In this document: one piece after another, positions 25,118-32,881 of the stretch | How the letters are laid out: each line of letters starts with the position of its first letter | How positions within the stretch are numbered: the stretch's first letter is position 1 | Source: UBA724 sp964229545 | GTDB lineage: Bacteria; Bacteroidota; Bacteroidia; Flavobacteriales; Flavobacteriaceae | Direction: 5' to 3' | Length of the DNA stretch: 40,496 nt | NCBI GenBank assembly: GCA_964229545.1 | Contig: CAXRDP010000030.1 | Span: 1 to 40,496, forward strand | Position numbers and translations under genes: made by a program | Notes under the pieces: generated by a model | What the model saw: the letters and a program-made list of their open reading frames with translations, nothing else | Databases searched by the model: none | Told to the model about the DNA's origin: nothing

Positions 25118-25526
25118 TCCACATTTTTTTAGTCAGTTCTGCAGCGGTTTTGATAAGGTTTTTGAGTTTTCCCAAATCTACATCTTCCAGTTTTTTGATA
25201 TACAAACAGCCTTTGCCTTTCTTGTAAGTACCTAAGTTTTCAAAGGGTAGCCATTCGTGTTCTAAATCACACATCAGATAGAGTGTGATGGCTTGTTTGC
25301 GGGGTGCAAAACCCGACAAAAACCAAGTGCCTTTACGGCCACTTTTATATTTATAATCATAACTGCCATAGCCGATGATATTCTGACCCCATACCACAGG
25401 TTTTTCATTAAGAGTTTCTTTAAACAGTTGTGTCAATCGTTGGCAATCCTTTCGTTGAGTATTATCAGTGATACTTTCCAAAACGGATGTTACGGATGTG
25501 TTAGTGGGTTGGGTTTTATTAGACAT
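25104..25526 (-). CDS. DUF1801 domain protein
   Basis: 140 residues with the DUF1801 pattern: the helical segment RKDCQRLTQLFKETL (about 25-39), PVVWGQNIIGYGSYDYKYKS (about 43-62) and FAPRKQAITLYLM (about 73-85). This YdhG-like fold has no established biochemical role. It lies 26 bases after the TIGR03643 gene on the same strand and may be the last gene of the photolyase cluster, or an unrelated neighbour. Convergent with murA. Confidence 0.85.
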   Translation of the reverse strand: MSNKTQPTNTSVTSVLESITDNTQRKDCQRLTQLFKETLNEKPVVWGQNIIGYGSYDYKYKSGRKGTWFLSGFAPRKQAITLYLMCDLEHEWLPFENLGTYKKGKGCLYIKKLEDVDLGKLKNLIKTAAELTKKMWTIDG

Positions 25527-25552
25527 GGGGATTTTTGTACAAGGTACAAAAA

Positions 25553-25834
25553 CTATCTTTTGGAGACTTTGTTGTTGCTGATCGATTTTTGTCTGCTACA
25601 CTTAAACCTTTGCACGTCATCGCTTCTTTTTTTGCTATGCTTGGTAGCCCGCCCTTGTACGCGCGCACGCCACAATCGGAAGCTGCTAGGTTTTAGTTGG
25701 TTTCGCATTAGTGTAATTACCTGTTGTTCTGAAACTCCAAACTGAAACTCAATGGCATCAAAAGGGGTACGGTCTTCCCAAGCCATCTCGATAATTCTGT
25801 CTATTTCAGTATTTGTAAGTGTTGATTGTTTCAT
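25553..25834 (-). CDS. TIGR03643 / DUF2805 family small protein
   Basis: 93 residues. The N-terminal half (TEIDRIIEMAWEDRTPFDAI, about 8-27, then FGVSEQQVITLMRNQL) has a helix-turn-helix-like arrangement, and PSSFRLWRARVQGRATKH (about 49-66) is the family signature. The C-terminus is very basic and probably disordered. The family is typically encoded next to cryptochrome/photolyase genes, as here, but its function is unknown; nucleic-acid binding is a guess from composition. Confidence 0.82.
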   Translation of the reverse strand: MKQSTLTNTEIDRIIEMAWEDRTPFDAIEFQFGVSEQQVITLMRNQLKPSSFRLWRARVQGRATKHSKKRSDDVQRFKCSRQKSISNNKVSKR

Positions 25835-25855
25835 ATAAAATCAACTAAGTAATTG

Positions 25856-27388
25856 TTAAAAATTTTCAGGATTCTCCAAAATCTTATAAGCACGCTCCTT
25901 GATGGCTGTAAGCTCAGGGGGTGGTATTTTTTTAAGTAGGTTTAACATCATTCCCATACGGTTGTTTGACTTGAGTAGTTCGCGTTTGTCATCCAAAAAA
26001 TTCCAATACAAGCTGTTAAAAGGGCACGCATCTTCCCCCACTCTTTTCTTTTGGTTGTAGGCACACGACTGGCAATAGTTGCTCATTTTATTGATGTAGG
26101 AGCCCGATGAAACATAGGGTTTGGTCGCAACAATGCCCCCATCGGCATACTGACTCATACCGCGCGTGTTGGGCAGTTGCACCCATTCGATGGCATCGGC
26201 ATAGATCCCCAAATACCACTTGTCCACTTCGTCGGGATTGCATTGTGCCAACAGAGCAAAATTGCCAGTAATCATCAGTCTTTGGATGTGGTGCGCATAG
26301 GCGTTCTCCAGACTGTTGTTGATGCTATTGGCCAAACAATTCATTTTTGTTTTCCCTGTCCAATAAAAATCAGGAAGTGGGTTGTGGTTTTCCAAGGCAT
26401 TCATGGACTTGTATGTTGGCATTTCTTTCCAGTACAGTCCACGCATGTACTCACGCCATCCCAATATTTGGCGTACAAATCCCTCAACTTGCGCCAAGTC
26501 AATCTCTTCTTTGTTTTCTCGATAGCTCCCGATGACTTGTTCAATTACATCGAGTGGGTGTAATAGTTTTACATTGAGTGCAAATGAAATCCGCGCATGA
26601 AACAGATTGATTTGCTCTGTGTGCATGGCATCTTGGTAGGTACCAAAATGAAGCAATAAATGATCACAAAAATAACGAAGTTGTGCCTCAGCTTCTTCTC
26701 GATCCAAAGGGTATAAAAAATGATCTTTGTCAAAAGTGCCCAAGGTTTTTATCTCAGAATTTGCGATAAGCTCATGGAGTGTTTCTATTTCCGAGGCTTT
26801 CGGCTGGTAGGGTGGAGGCACGGCGTGTGCGCCTTTCCATTTGTTACGGTTGTATTTGTCAAAGTTCCAAGCCCCACCCTCGGGTTGGTCTCCTTGCATC
26901 AGAATGTGGTGTTTTTTTCGCATGTAGCGATAGAAAAACTCCATAATCAAGGATTTTTTACCCTTAAAAAAATGCGCCAACTCATCGCGTGTGGTCAAAA
27001 AATGCTCGGTGTCACAAGCTTTTGTTGGAAGGGAGACATCCTTGCAAAACGCTTGTAGCTGTTGGTCCAGACGGTATTCGTCGGGATACAAATAGGCAAA
27101 AGAGGTGGGCTTCAATAGCTTGAAGGTTTTGAGAAGATTTTTGTCGAGTTGATGTTCGTTTTCCGCATCGTCGAGGGTGTAGTAAAGCACCATGTGGCCC
27201 CGCGACTCCAAGTGTTTGGCAAAACGACGCATGGCACCAAAGAAAGCCACCACTTTTTGAATGTGGTGACGCACATAGTCGGTCTCTTGACGCATTTCAT
27301 ACAACACATAACACACCTTTGGGTCTGCTTGTGCAAACCAGCTATGGTCAGGGTTTAATTGATCGCCAAGAATGAGTCTTACTTCCAT
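25856..27388 (-). CDS. Iron-sulfur bacterial cryptochrome/photolyase (FeS-BCP, PhrB-like)
   Basis: The ATG at 27388 was chosen because it overlaps the cry-DASH stop as TGATG; a further 8 codons upstream are open. 510 residues begin MEVRLILGDQLNPDHSWF, the start of this class. Four cysteines at 351, 439, 442 and 455 match the [4Fe-4S] ligands of Agrobacterium PhrB (350, 438, 441, 454), in NCLAN and CQSC...ACPFN. The family repairs (6-4) photoproducts with FAD, usually with a lumazine antenna. The antenna precursor is made by RibH, encoded in this window. Third photolyase-superfamily gene of the cluster. Confidence 0.93.
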   Translation of the reverse strand: MEVRLILGDQLNPDHSWFAQADPKVCYVLYEMRQETDYVRHHIQKVVAFFGAMRRFAKHLESRGHMVLYYTLDDAENEHQLDKNLLKTFKLLKPTSFAYLYPDEYRLDQQLQAFCKDVSLPTKACDTEHFLTTRDELAHFFKGKKSLIMEFFYRYMRKKHHILMQGDQPEGGAWNFDKYNRNKWKGAHAVPPPYQPKASEIETLHELIANSEIKTLGTFDKDHFLYPLDREEAEAQLRYFCDHLLLHFGTYQDAMHTEQINLFHARISFALNVKLLHPLDVIEQVIGSYRENKEEIDLAQVEGFVRQILGWREYMRGLYWKEMPTYKSMNALENHNPLPDFYWTGKTKMNCLANSINNSLENAYAHHIQRLMITGNFALLAQCNPDEVDKWYLGIYADAIEWVQLPNTRGMSQYADGGIVATKPYVSSGSYINKMSNYCQSCAYNQKKRVGEDACPFNSLYWNFLDDKRELLKSNNRMGMMLNLLKKIPPPELTAIKERAYKILENPENF

Positions 27389-28683
27389 CAGAACAGGGTG
27401 TTTTGCAGCCACAATTGTTGGTATTTGTTGTGGGGGTCATAGCGTTCGGCCTGGAAACGCACGTTAAACACTCGATCTCGTGGGTCGTTCCCCACTCCGG
27501 AATTGTACATCCAATTCCCATAATTGCTATGTACGTCATAGTCGATAAGCATGGCCTCGAAATATTGGGCGCCCCAACGCCAATCGATTTGCATCTGTTT
27601 GGTCAGAAAGCTCGCTACATTTTGACGGCCACGGTTGCTCATAAAACCTGTTTTTTTTAGCTCTATCATATTGGCGTTGACAAAAGGTTCCGGTGTTGTA
27701 CCTTCTATCCAAGAGGTGAAATCTTCCTTATCTCTATTCCATGAATAGGATTTTTCTTTGATACCACCAATCAAAAAGAACCGATTTTGGTGCTTTAGAG
27801 ATAGAAACTTGAAATAGTCTCGCCAAATCAGCTCAAAAATCAACCAATAGGTCGATTGGTTTTTTTCGACCTCTCTCTCATAGTTTTTTACTGCCCAATA
27901 AATGGCTTTGGCAGACAGAGATCCATTGGCCAGCCAGGGAGAGAATTTGGAACTGTAGTCAGTCCCAATCAGTCCGTTGCGGGTTTTTTTATAATACGAA
28001 AGACGCTTGGTTTTCCAAAAATAGTGTTCCAATCGTTGGTTGGCAGCCACAGCACCTCCCTCGAAAGGAAACGCCGTATTGGGTTCTAAATCAAAATCGG
28101 AAAAACCCAAAGTTTCCAACGTAGGTATCGCGGTTTCATTTTTTAAAAGATTTTCAACGGGCAATGCATCGGGAGTAGCCGCACAAGGCCGTACGCTTGT
28201 CTGTTTTTCACATGCCTTTCTGAATACCGTAAATATTTCGGGTAGGTTTTCAATAGACATGGGAATGTCATCGGGGTGAAACAAAAACTGGTCATAAAAA
28301 CGATGGGTTGTGACAGATTGAGGCAAATGGGCTTCCTCTTCTTTTTCGTCGCGCGTCCACTCGTGTTGCATATACACATCACTCACATTGAGATCCCCAC
28401 ATATGTTTGATAACTCTGATGGTCCTTTTATGCCTATGAGCAAGCTTATGTTTAGCTTTTGTAGGGCATGTTTTAGATTGGAAATAGATTCAAGTAAGAA
28501 TTTGGCTCTGTAGCGTTCTGTTTTTTTAAACCCCAGCGGATGTAAGTCAAACATTGACAAGGGAACCCCCACATAAGCGACCACTTTTTCATGGTTGTTT
28601 ATGGCTGTTGTCAAAGCGGCATTGTCTGTGATTCGCAGGTTGTTGCGAAACCAAACTAAAGCTGTTTTTTTAGGCTTTTGCAT
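27388..28683 (-). CDS. Cryptochrome DASH
   Basis: 431 residues. The N-terminal Rossmann photolyase domain begins ALVWFRNNLRITDNAAL (about 8-24), and the FAD-binding domain ends with NYGNWMYNSGVGNDPRDRVF (about 390-409), the GVGNDPR variant characteristic of the DASH class. DASH proteins repair cyclobutane dimers mainly in single-stranded DNA or RNA and have been proposed as photoreceptors. It begins its own sub-unit after a 118-bp gap from the CPD photolyase gene and is coupled to the FeS photolyase gene. Confidence 0.92.
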   Translation of the reverse strand: MQKPKKTALVWFRNNLRITDNAALTTAINNHEKVVAYVGVPLSMFDLHPLGFKKTERYRAKFLLESISNLKHALQKLNISLLIGIKGPSELSNICGDLNVSDVYMQHEWTRDEKEEEAHLPQSVTTHRFYDQFLFHPDDIPMSIENLPEIFTVFRKACEKQTSVRPCAATPDALPVENLLKNETAIPTLETLGFSDFDLEPNTAFPFEGGAVAANQRLEHYFWKTKRLSYYKKTRNGLIGTDYSSKFSPWLANGSLSAKAIYWAVKNYEREVEKNQSTYWLIFELIWRDYFKFLSLKHQNRFFLIGGIKEKSYSWNRDKEDFTSWIEGTTPEPFVNANMIELKKTGFMSNRGRQNVASFLTKQMQIDWRWGAQYFEAMLIDYDVHSNYGNWMYNSGVGNDPRDRVFNVRFQAERYDPHNKYQQLWLQNTLF

Positions 28684-28754
28684 TTTTTACTACAATAACG
28701 AACTTCATTCCAATTTTTTTCCCATTTTTTTCTCCAACTAAATGGGCGTTGACA

Positions 28755-28773
28755 CACCAAACATATTTTGGTG
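28755..28773. promoter_or_regulatory. Inverted repeat overlapping a -7 element upstream of cry-DASH (candidate operator)
   Basis: CACCAAA (28755-28761), CATAT and TTTGGTG (28767-28773) form a perfect 7-bp palindrome. On the minus strand it contains TATGTTTG (28758-28765), an exact TAnnTTTG, about 75 nt before the cry-DASH start. A protein bound here would cover the -7 region. It is not U-tailed, so it does not look like a terminator of the gene upstream. Confidence 0.5.
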
Positions 28774-28801
28774 GGCAAATGTGTCTTTTTGACCCCACGC
28801 A

Positions 28802-30100
28802 TCAGCTGATGGCTGATTTGTAAACCTCCAAACATCGCTGACGTGCATCTGGGTGATCGACCATGGGCTTGGTGTAGCTCAATGAGCTGTATTCAGGTAC
28901 CCATTTATTGATATAGCTGTGGTCTTTGTCAAATTTTTTGATTTGAGAGGTGGGGTTAAATATCCTGAAATAAGGAGCTGCATCTACACCACAGCCCGCA
29001 ACCCACTGCCAATTGCCAATGTTGCTGGCCGCTTCATAGTCCAATAATTTTTCAGCAAAATAGGCTTCTCCCCATCGCCAGTCGATGAGTAAGTGTTTGC
29101 ACAAAAAACTTCCTACCAACATACGCACACGGTTGTGCATAAAACCAGTCTGATTCAGCTCGCGCATCCCCGCATCAACAAGAGGAAACCCTGTGTTACC
29201 AGTACACCACTGTTCAAACTCTGCAGGGTCGTTGCGCCATGGAATGCGATCGTATTGGGGTTTAAAACTTTGGGTTTGTGTATGTGGATAATGCCATAGA
29301 ATTTGCATAAAAAACTCCCTCCAAATCAGTTCCTTTAAAAAAGTAGGATTGTCAGATGATAAAGCCGACCGAACGGCTTTTCGCACACTGATGCTACCAA
29401 ACCGAAGATGCACGCCAATTTTTGAGGTGCCTTCAATGGCTGGGAAATCTCTATGTTGCTCATAGCTATCTATCAGTTCAACATTGAGTCTGTAAGAGGG
29501 GATGGACTGTGGACTGTTCTCAAATCCTAAGTCTTCTAGCGATGGGTTTTGTGTTTTGTCAGAATCAACAATATTTAACAAAAGAGTCTCGCTTGGAAAA
29601 TGCGCTAAGGGTTGTTGTTCAAACATCTTGCGCCAAGTGTTTGAGTAAGGCGTGTAGACTTTGTAGGGCGTTCCGTCAGCTTTCACTACTTCGTCTTTTT
29701 CAAAGATCACATGGTCTTTGTGTGTGACAAAATCAATGTTCTTGGAGGATAGCAACTGCTGAACGCTTTTGTCTCTTGCAATCCCGTAAGGCTCGTAATC
29801 GCGATTGGTGTGTAGTTGTGCTATGTTGTATTGCCCCGTAAGTTTTTCAATCTCTTGTAGAGGATCTCCATGCAGTACATGGATTTTTTTATCCATGGGG
29901 TTTAGATGCGCATTCATACCACTTATTTGACTATGGATAAAGCCTACGCGCGCGTCATTTGTGGGGAGTTTGTCAAGAATATGTGTGTCAAAGATAAAAA
30001 TAGGCAACACCTCTAATCCCGAGTTTAGGGCAGCGTACAAACCTGCATTGTCGTCTAAACGCAAATCTCTACGAAACCAAAAAACGGCTATGGGTTTCAC
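28802..30100 (-). CDS. Deoxyribodipyrimidine photolyase (class I CPD photolyase)
   Basis: 432 residues. Starts IAVFWFRRDLRLDDNAGL (about 4-21) and carries the class I FAD-binding signature with WVAGCGVDAAPYFRIFNP (about 367-384), plus TGNTGFPLVDAGMREL (about 283-298). It reverses cyclobutane pyrimidine dimers with blue or near-UV light. It lies 2 bases after the SDR gene. Compared with the adjacent cry-DASH, it has the DAAPYFR form instead of GNDPR. Confidence 0.93.
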   Translation of the reverse strand: MKPIAVFWFRRDLRLDDNAGLYAALNSGLEVLPIFIFDTHILDKLPTNDARVGFIHSQISGMNAHLNPMDKKIHVLHGDPLQEIEKLTGQYNIAQLHTNRDYEPYGIARDKSVQQLLSSKNIDFVTHKDHVIFEKDEVVKADGTPYKVYTPYSNTWRKMFEQQPLAHFPSETLLLNIVDSDKTQNPSLEDLGFENSPQSIPSYRLNVELIDSYEQHRDFPAIEGTSKIGVHLRFGSISVRKAVRSALSSDNPTFLKELIWREFFMQILWHYPHTQTQSFKPQYDRIPWRNDPAEFEQWCTGNTGFPLVDAGMRELNQTGFMHNRVRMLVGSFLCKHLLIDWRWGEAYFAEKLLDYEAASNIGNWQWVAGCGVDAAPYFRIFNPTSQIKKFDKDHSYINKWVPEYSSLSYTKPMVDHPDARQRCLEVYKSAIS

Positions 30101-30102
30101 TT

Positions 30103-30795
30103 TTAATGGGTGTTTAAAGCCGATATTCCTCCGTCAATCCCGATGACTTGTCCGGTCATCCAACTGCTTTTTTCACTGAGTAAAAACAAGGTCAGTTCTG
30201 CAATGTCTTGGGCACTTCCAATCCTTTTTAGGGGGTGGCGCTGTGCAGATTTTTCAACTTTGGCCTCGTTGTTGAGAAAACGGTTGGCCAGTGGGGTGTC
30301 TGTGATGGAAGGCGCAATAATATTGACTCGAATTTTGGGCGCCCACTCTGCAGCCAACGACTTGCCCAGACCTTCCAATGCTCCTTTGGCGGTGGCCACG
30401 CTTGCATGAAACGGCATACCCATTTTGACAGCAACCGTGCTGTACAATACGACGCTAGAACCCGCAGTGAATTTGGGCAGTACTGCTTGTAGGGTTCGCA
30501 CCAGTCCCATCACATTGATTTGAAAGTCCTCCTCAAATGCTTCAGGCTTTAATCCTTTAAATGGACGCAGATTGATGCTGCCAGGACAATATACCAATCC
30601 TGAAATTTCCTCTGGCAATTGGGTGGTATCAAGAGTGTCAGTAGTCACATCAAAAGGGATGTGTGTGACTTGAAGCCCTGCCAAACTTTCGGAAGATCTC
30701 GATGCCACAAATACATTTGCGTCTGTGTGTAAATGCTTTACGGTTTCCAGTCCAATACCGGAAGAACCTCCAATGATTAAAATGTTCTTTTTCAT
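30103..30795 (-). CDS. Atypical short-chain dehydrogenase/reductase (SDR) lacking the catalytic Tyr
   Basis: 230 residues with a good nucleotide-binding motif IIGGSSGIG (7-15) and an SDR-type C-terminus (GQVIGIDGG, about 215-223). The active-site region reads FHASVATAKGAL (129-140): aligned to the usual YxxxK, Lys137 is kept but position 133 is Val instead of Tyr, and the NNAG motif is YCPG (69-72). Classical dehydrogenase chemistry is therefore doubtful; a regulatory or NAD(P)H-sensing role is conceivable. It overlaps the SRPBCC gene by 4 bases and precedes the photolyase by 2 bases. Confidence 0.85.
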   Translation of the reverse strand: MKKNILIIGGSSGIGLETVKHLHTDANVFVASRSSESLAGLQVTHIPFDVTTDTLDTTQLPEEISGLVYCPGSINLRPFKGLKPEAFEEDFQINVMGLVRTLQAVLPKFTAGSSVVLYSTVAVKMGMPFHASVATAKGALEGLGKSLAAEWAPKIRVNIIAPSITDTPLANRFLNNEAKVEKSAQRHPLKRIGSAQDIAELTLFLLSEKSSWMTGQVIGIDGGISALNTH

Positions 30796-31259
30796 GATTT
30801 TGTAGTATAAATCCCAAACAATTCATTTAATTTTTGGGTTCTGTAACTAAATATTTCTTTCACCTTTTTGGACACAAATAGCCAATGTGCCAATTTCCCC
30901 AATGGGCCCAGTGGAAGTTTGTAATCAACGATATCTGTCATTTTTACGCCCCCTTCGATAGGTTCTATAAAATGCTTGTGATGCCAAAAGGTATAAGGAC
31001 CAAAACGCTGTTCGTCCACAAAATACCGCCCTTGGTCCACGTGTGTGATTTCAGTAACCCAACGAAATGGAATCCCTAGGATGGGAGTGAGTATGTACTG
31101 AATAATCTGACCAGAAAACATCTTGCGATCGGCACCGGATAGGATGTCAAAGCCCATATAATCGGGGGTGATGGTCTTGAGGTTTTTTGGGTCGGATAAA
31201 AAATCCCAAGCCGCCTCCATCTCAATGGGTAGGTTTTGTTCACTTTTGTATTGATACAT
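30792..31259 (-). CDS. SRPBCC-fold protein (cyclase/dehydrase-like, CDP-like)
   Basis: The ATG at 31259 (MYQYKSEQNLPIEMEAAWDF) gives 155 residues; nine upstream codons are open but lack support. EAAWDFLSDPKNLKTITP (about 14-31) and the strands around GIPFRWVTEITHVDQGRYFV (about 70-89) identify the helix-grip fold that binds hydrophobic ligands. It is the first gene of the photolyase unit, with a -7 element 15 nt before its start. Ligand and function are unknown; similar proteins accompany photolyases in other bacteria. Confidence 0.85.
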   Translation of the reverse strand: MYQYKSEQNLPIEMEAAWDFLSDPKNLKTITPDYMGFDILSGADRKMFSGQIIQYILTPILGIPFRWVTEITHVDQGRYFVDEQRFGPYTFWHHKHFIEPIEGGVKMTDIVDYKLPLGPLGKLAHWLFVSKKVKEIFSYRTQKLNELFGIYTTKS

Positions 31260-31274
31260 GGAATGCCTTTTCCA

Positions 31275-31282
31275 CAAAGGTA
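31275..31282 (-). promoter_or_regulatory. -7 element of the SRPBCC-SDR-photolyase unit
   Basis: The minus strand reads TACCTTTG, 15 nt before the ATG at 31259. The usual TTG at -33 is missing; instead, an inverted repeat (TGTTTAA 31290-31296, TTAAACA 31313-31319) occupies the upstream region, as expected for an activator-dependent promoter. Confidence 0.45.
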
Positions 31283-31289
31283 TCAATAA

Positions 31290-31319
31290 TGTTTAAGATA
31301 AAATAAAAAAGATTAAACA
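31290..31319. repeat. Inverted repeat upstream of the photolyase unit
   Basis: TGTTTAA (31290-31296) and TTAAACA (31313-31319) are perfect 7-base arms separated by 16 A-rich bases, just upstream of the -7 element. A related arrangement (TTGTTTA, 8 bases, TAAACAA) lies at 40201-40222 between the MerR-type regulator and crtB. AT-rich sequence makes chance a real alternative. Confidence 0.35.
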
Positions 31320-31322
31320 AAA

Positions 31323-31964
31323 TTAAATGCGCTTGGCAAGCATAACTGCGATTGAGGCGCCCAGAAATGGTGCTGTGAGGTAAATCCACAGGGGTTGGGT
31401 ATGACCTGAAACCAATGCCGGGCCTAAAGAACGCGCTGGGTTCATGGAAGCATGGGTCAGGGGTCCTGCAAACATGGCTTCCAGCAGAATCACACCGCCC
31501 ACGGCCAGACCGGCAACGGGCCCAATTTCTTTGCTCCCTGTTGAAATATGGATAATGACCACCATCAATATAAACGTAAGCAAAAATTCTAGCACGAAAG
31601 CGCGCGTCGCATCAATAGAAGGGATGGTGGCACCTATAAAGTCGCTTTCAGGCAGCAGGTAGCGCACCGTCAAGCTGGCCAATAGGGCGCCTATGACTTG
31701 GATGAGGACATATGCAGGTACATTTTTCCAAGCAAAATGGCCCGACATTGCAAAACCCACTGTAACGGCTGGGTTAAAGTGCGCACCCGACAGCTCGCCA
31801 AAGGCGTAAATCATGGCCATAACGATGAGTCCCCAAGTGATGGCCACGCCTACATGGGTGATACTGCCATTGATTTCGTTAACCGCCATAGCTGCTGTGC
31901 CACAAAATACCATGGCATATGTTCCCAATAGTTCTCCGTAGAGTGCTGATTTTGTAACCTTCAT
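31323..31964 (-). CDS. MIP-family channel with NIP-like (WAAR) selectivity filter
   Basis: 213 residues, six membrane segments, two half-helices with NPA (64-66, in GAHFNPAVT) and NPAR (175-178, in HASMNPARS). The aromatic/arginine filter reads Trp44, Ala163, Ala172 and Arg178. AqpZ has Phe, His, Thr and Arg here, and plant NIPs have Trp, Val or Ile, Ala and Arg, so this is an aquaglyceroporin-type or NIP-like channel more likely to pass glycerol or uncharged metalloids than only water. No ars genes are nearby to confirm a metalloid role. Confidence 0.88.
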   Translation of the reverse strand: MKVTKSALYGELLGTYAMVFCGTAAMAVNEINGSITHVGVAITWGLIVMAMIYAFGELSGAHFNPAVTVGFAMSGHFAWKNVPAYVLIQVIGALLASLTVRYLLPESDFIGATIPSIDATRAFVLEFLLTFILMVVIIHISTGSKEIGPVAGLAVGGVILLEAMFAGPLTHASMNPARSLGPALVSGHTQPLWIYLTAPFLGASIAVMLAKRI

Positions 31965-31971
31965 AGGTTTT

Positions 31972-31979
31972 CAAAATTA
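31972..31979 (-). promoter_or_regulatory. -7 element of the MIP channel gene
   Basis: The minus strand reads TAATTTTG, 7 nt before the ATG at 31964, implying a leaderless or nearly leaderless mRNA. A TTG lies 24 nt further upstream (32004-32006), wider than usual. Confidence 0.35.
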
Positions 31980-32041
31980 GGTTTTGATTAACACTTATTC
32001 ACACAATCAATGTTTAATTTAACCAAAATTTTACATCCATT

Positions 32042-32881
32042 ATGAAAACAATACCCACCCTAATCATGGCAATTTTTGCTGTACAAGTCCATGCGCAACT
32101 ACAATCTCCAAGAGTGAGTCCTTTGTCTGAAGTCAAACAAACCATAGGTTTGAGCGAAGTGACTGTCAAGTATAACCGTCCTGCGGTTCGTGACCGTGAG
32201 GTATTTGGCAAGATGATTCCCTATGGCAAACGTTGGCGTACCGGTGCCAATGAAAACACGACCATCACTTTTTCGGACCCTGTAGATTTGGGCAACGAAA
32301 CCCTAGCTGCGGGCACCTACGCGCTTTACACCCAACCCGATACAAACCAATGGGAAATTATTTTTTATAAGGATACGTCCAACTGGGGGGTGCCCCGCAA
32401 TTGGGATGACGACAAGGTAGCTTTAAGCTTAAAAATACCCTCTAAAAGTCATGCCTTCGTGGAATCTTTTACGATTGGTTTTGAAAACGTGACCCTGACC
32501 GGTGCCGACTTGACCCTTTCTTGGGAATACACCAAGGTATGTGTGCCGTTTTCCGTTCCCACTGATGAAAAAATGCAAGCGGAAATCCAACGAGTGATGG
32601 CAGACGCTCCCAAAGCAGGAGACTATTATACAGCCGCGGTATATCATTTGAATCAAGATTTAGATCTGAAAAAAGCCAAGCAGTGGATTGAAAAAGCGGT
32701 ACAAATGCGGTCAGATGCTTTTTGGTATCATCGCCAAAAATCATTGATTCACCACAAATTGGGTGAGAAAGATGCCGCTGTGGCAGCAGCCCAAACTTCT
32801 TTGGAGTTGGCCCAAAAAGCTGGCAACCAAAATTATGTGCGTATCAACCAAGCTCAGCTAGAGGAGTGGGGCATGCGCTAA
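32042..32881 (+). CDS. DUF2911 domain exported protein
   Basis: 279 residues with a signal peptide (1-19, ending VHAQ), then the DUF2911 region with VKYNRPAVRDREVFG (about 41-55), the conserved PYGKRWRTGANENTTITFS (about 60-78) and AGTYALYTQPD. Residues about 190-279 look like TPR-type helices (KAKQWIEKAVQMRSDAFWYH). Periplasmic protein of unknown role, common in Bacteroidota. Its stop shares CTAA (32878-32881) with the convergent lipoprotein gene. Confidence 0.88.
   Translation: MKTIPTLIMAIFAVQVHAQLQSPRVSPLSEVKQTIGLSEVTVKYNRPAVRDREVFGKMIPYGKRWRTGANENTTITFSDPVDLGNETLAAGTYALYTQPDTNQWEIIFYKDTSNWGVPRNWDDDKVALSLKIPSKSHAFVESFTIGFENVTLTGADLTLSWEYTKVCVPFSVPTDEKMQAEIQRVMADAPKAGDYYTAAVYHLNQDLDLKKAKQWIEKAVQMRSDAFWYHRQKSLIHHKLGEKDAAVAAAQTSLELAQKAGNQNYVRINQAQLEEWGMR

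Noticed and set aside
28755..28773. Intrinsic terminator of the CPD photolyase gene
   Set aside because: The palindrome is AT-rich and no T run follows it on the minus strand; an operator over a -7 element fits better.
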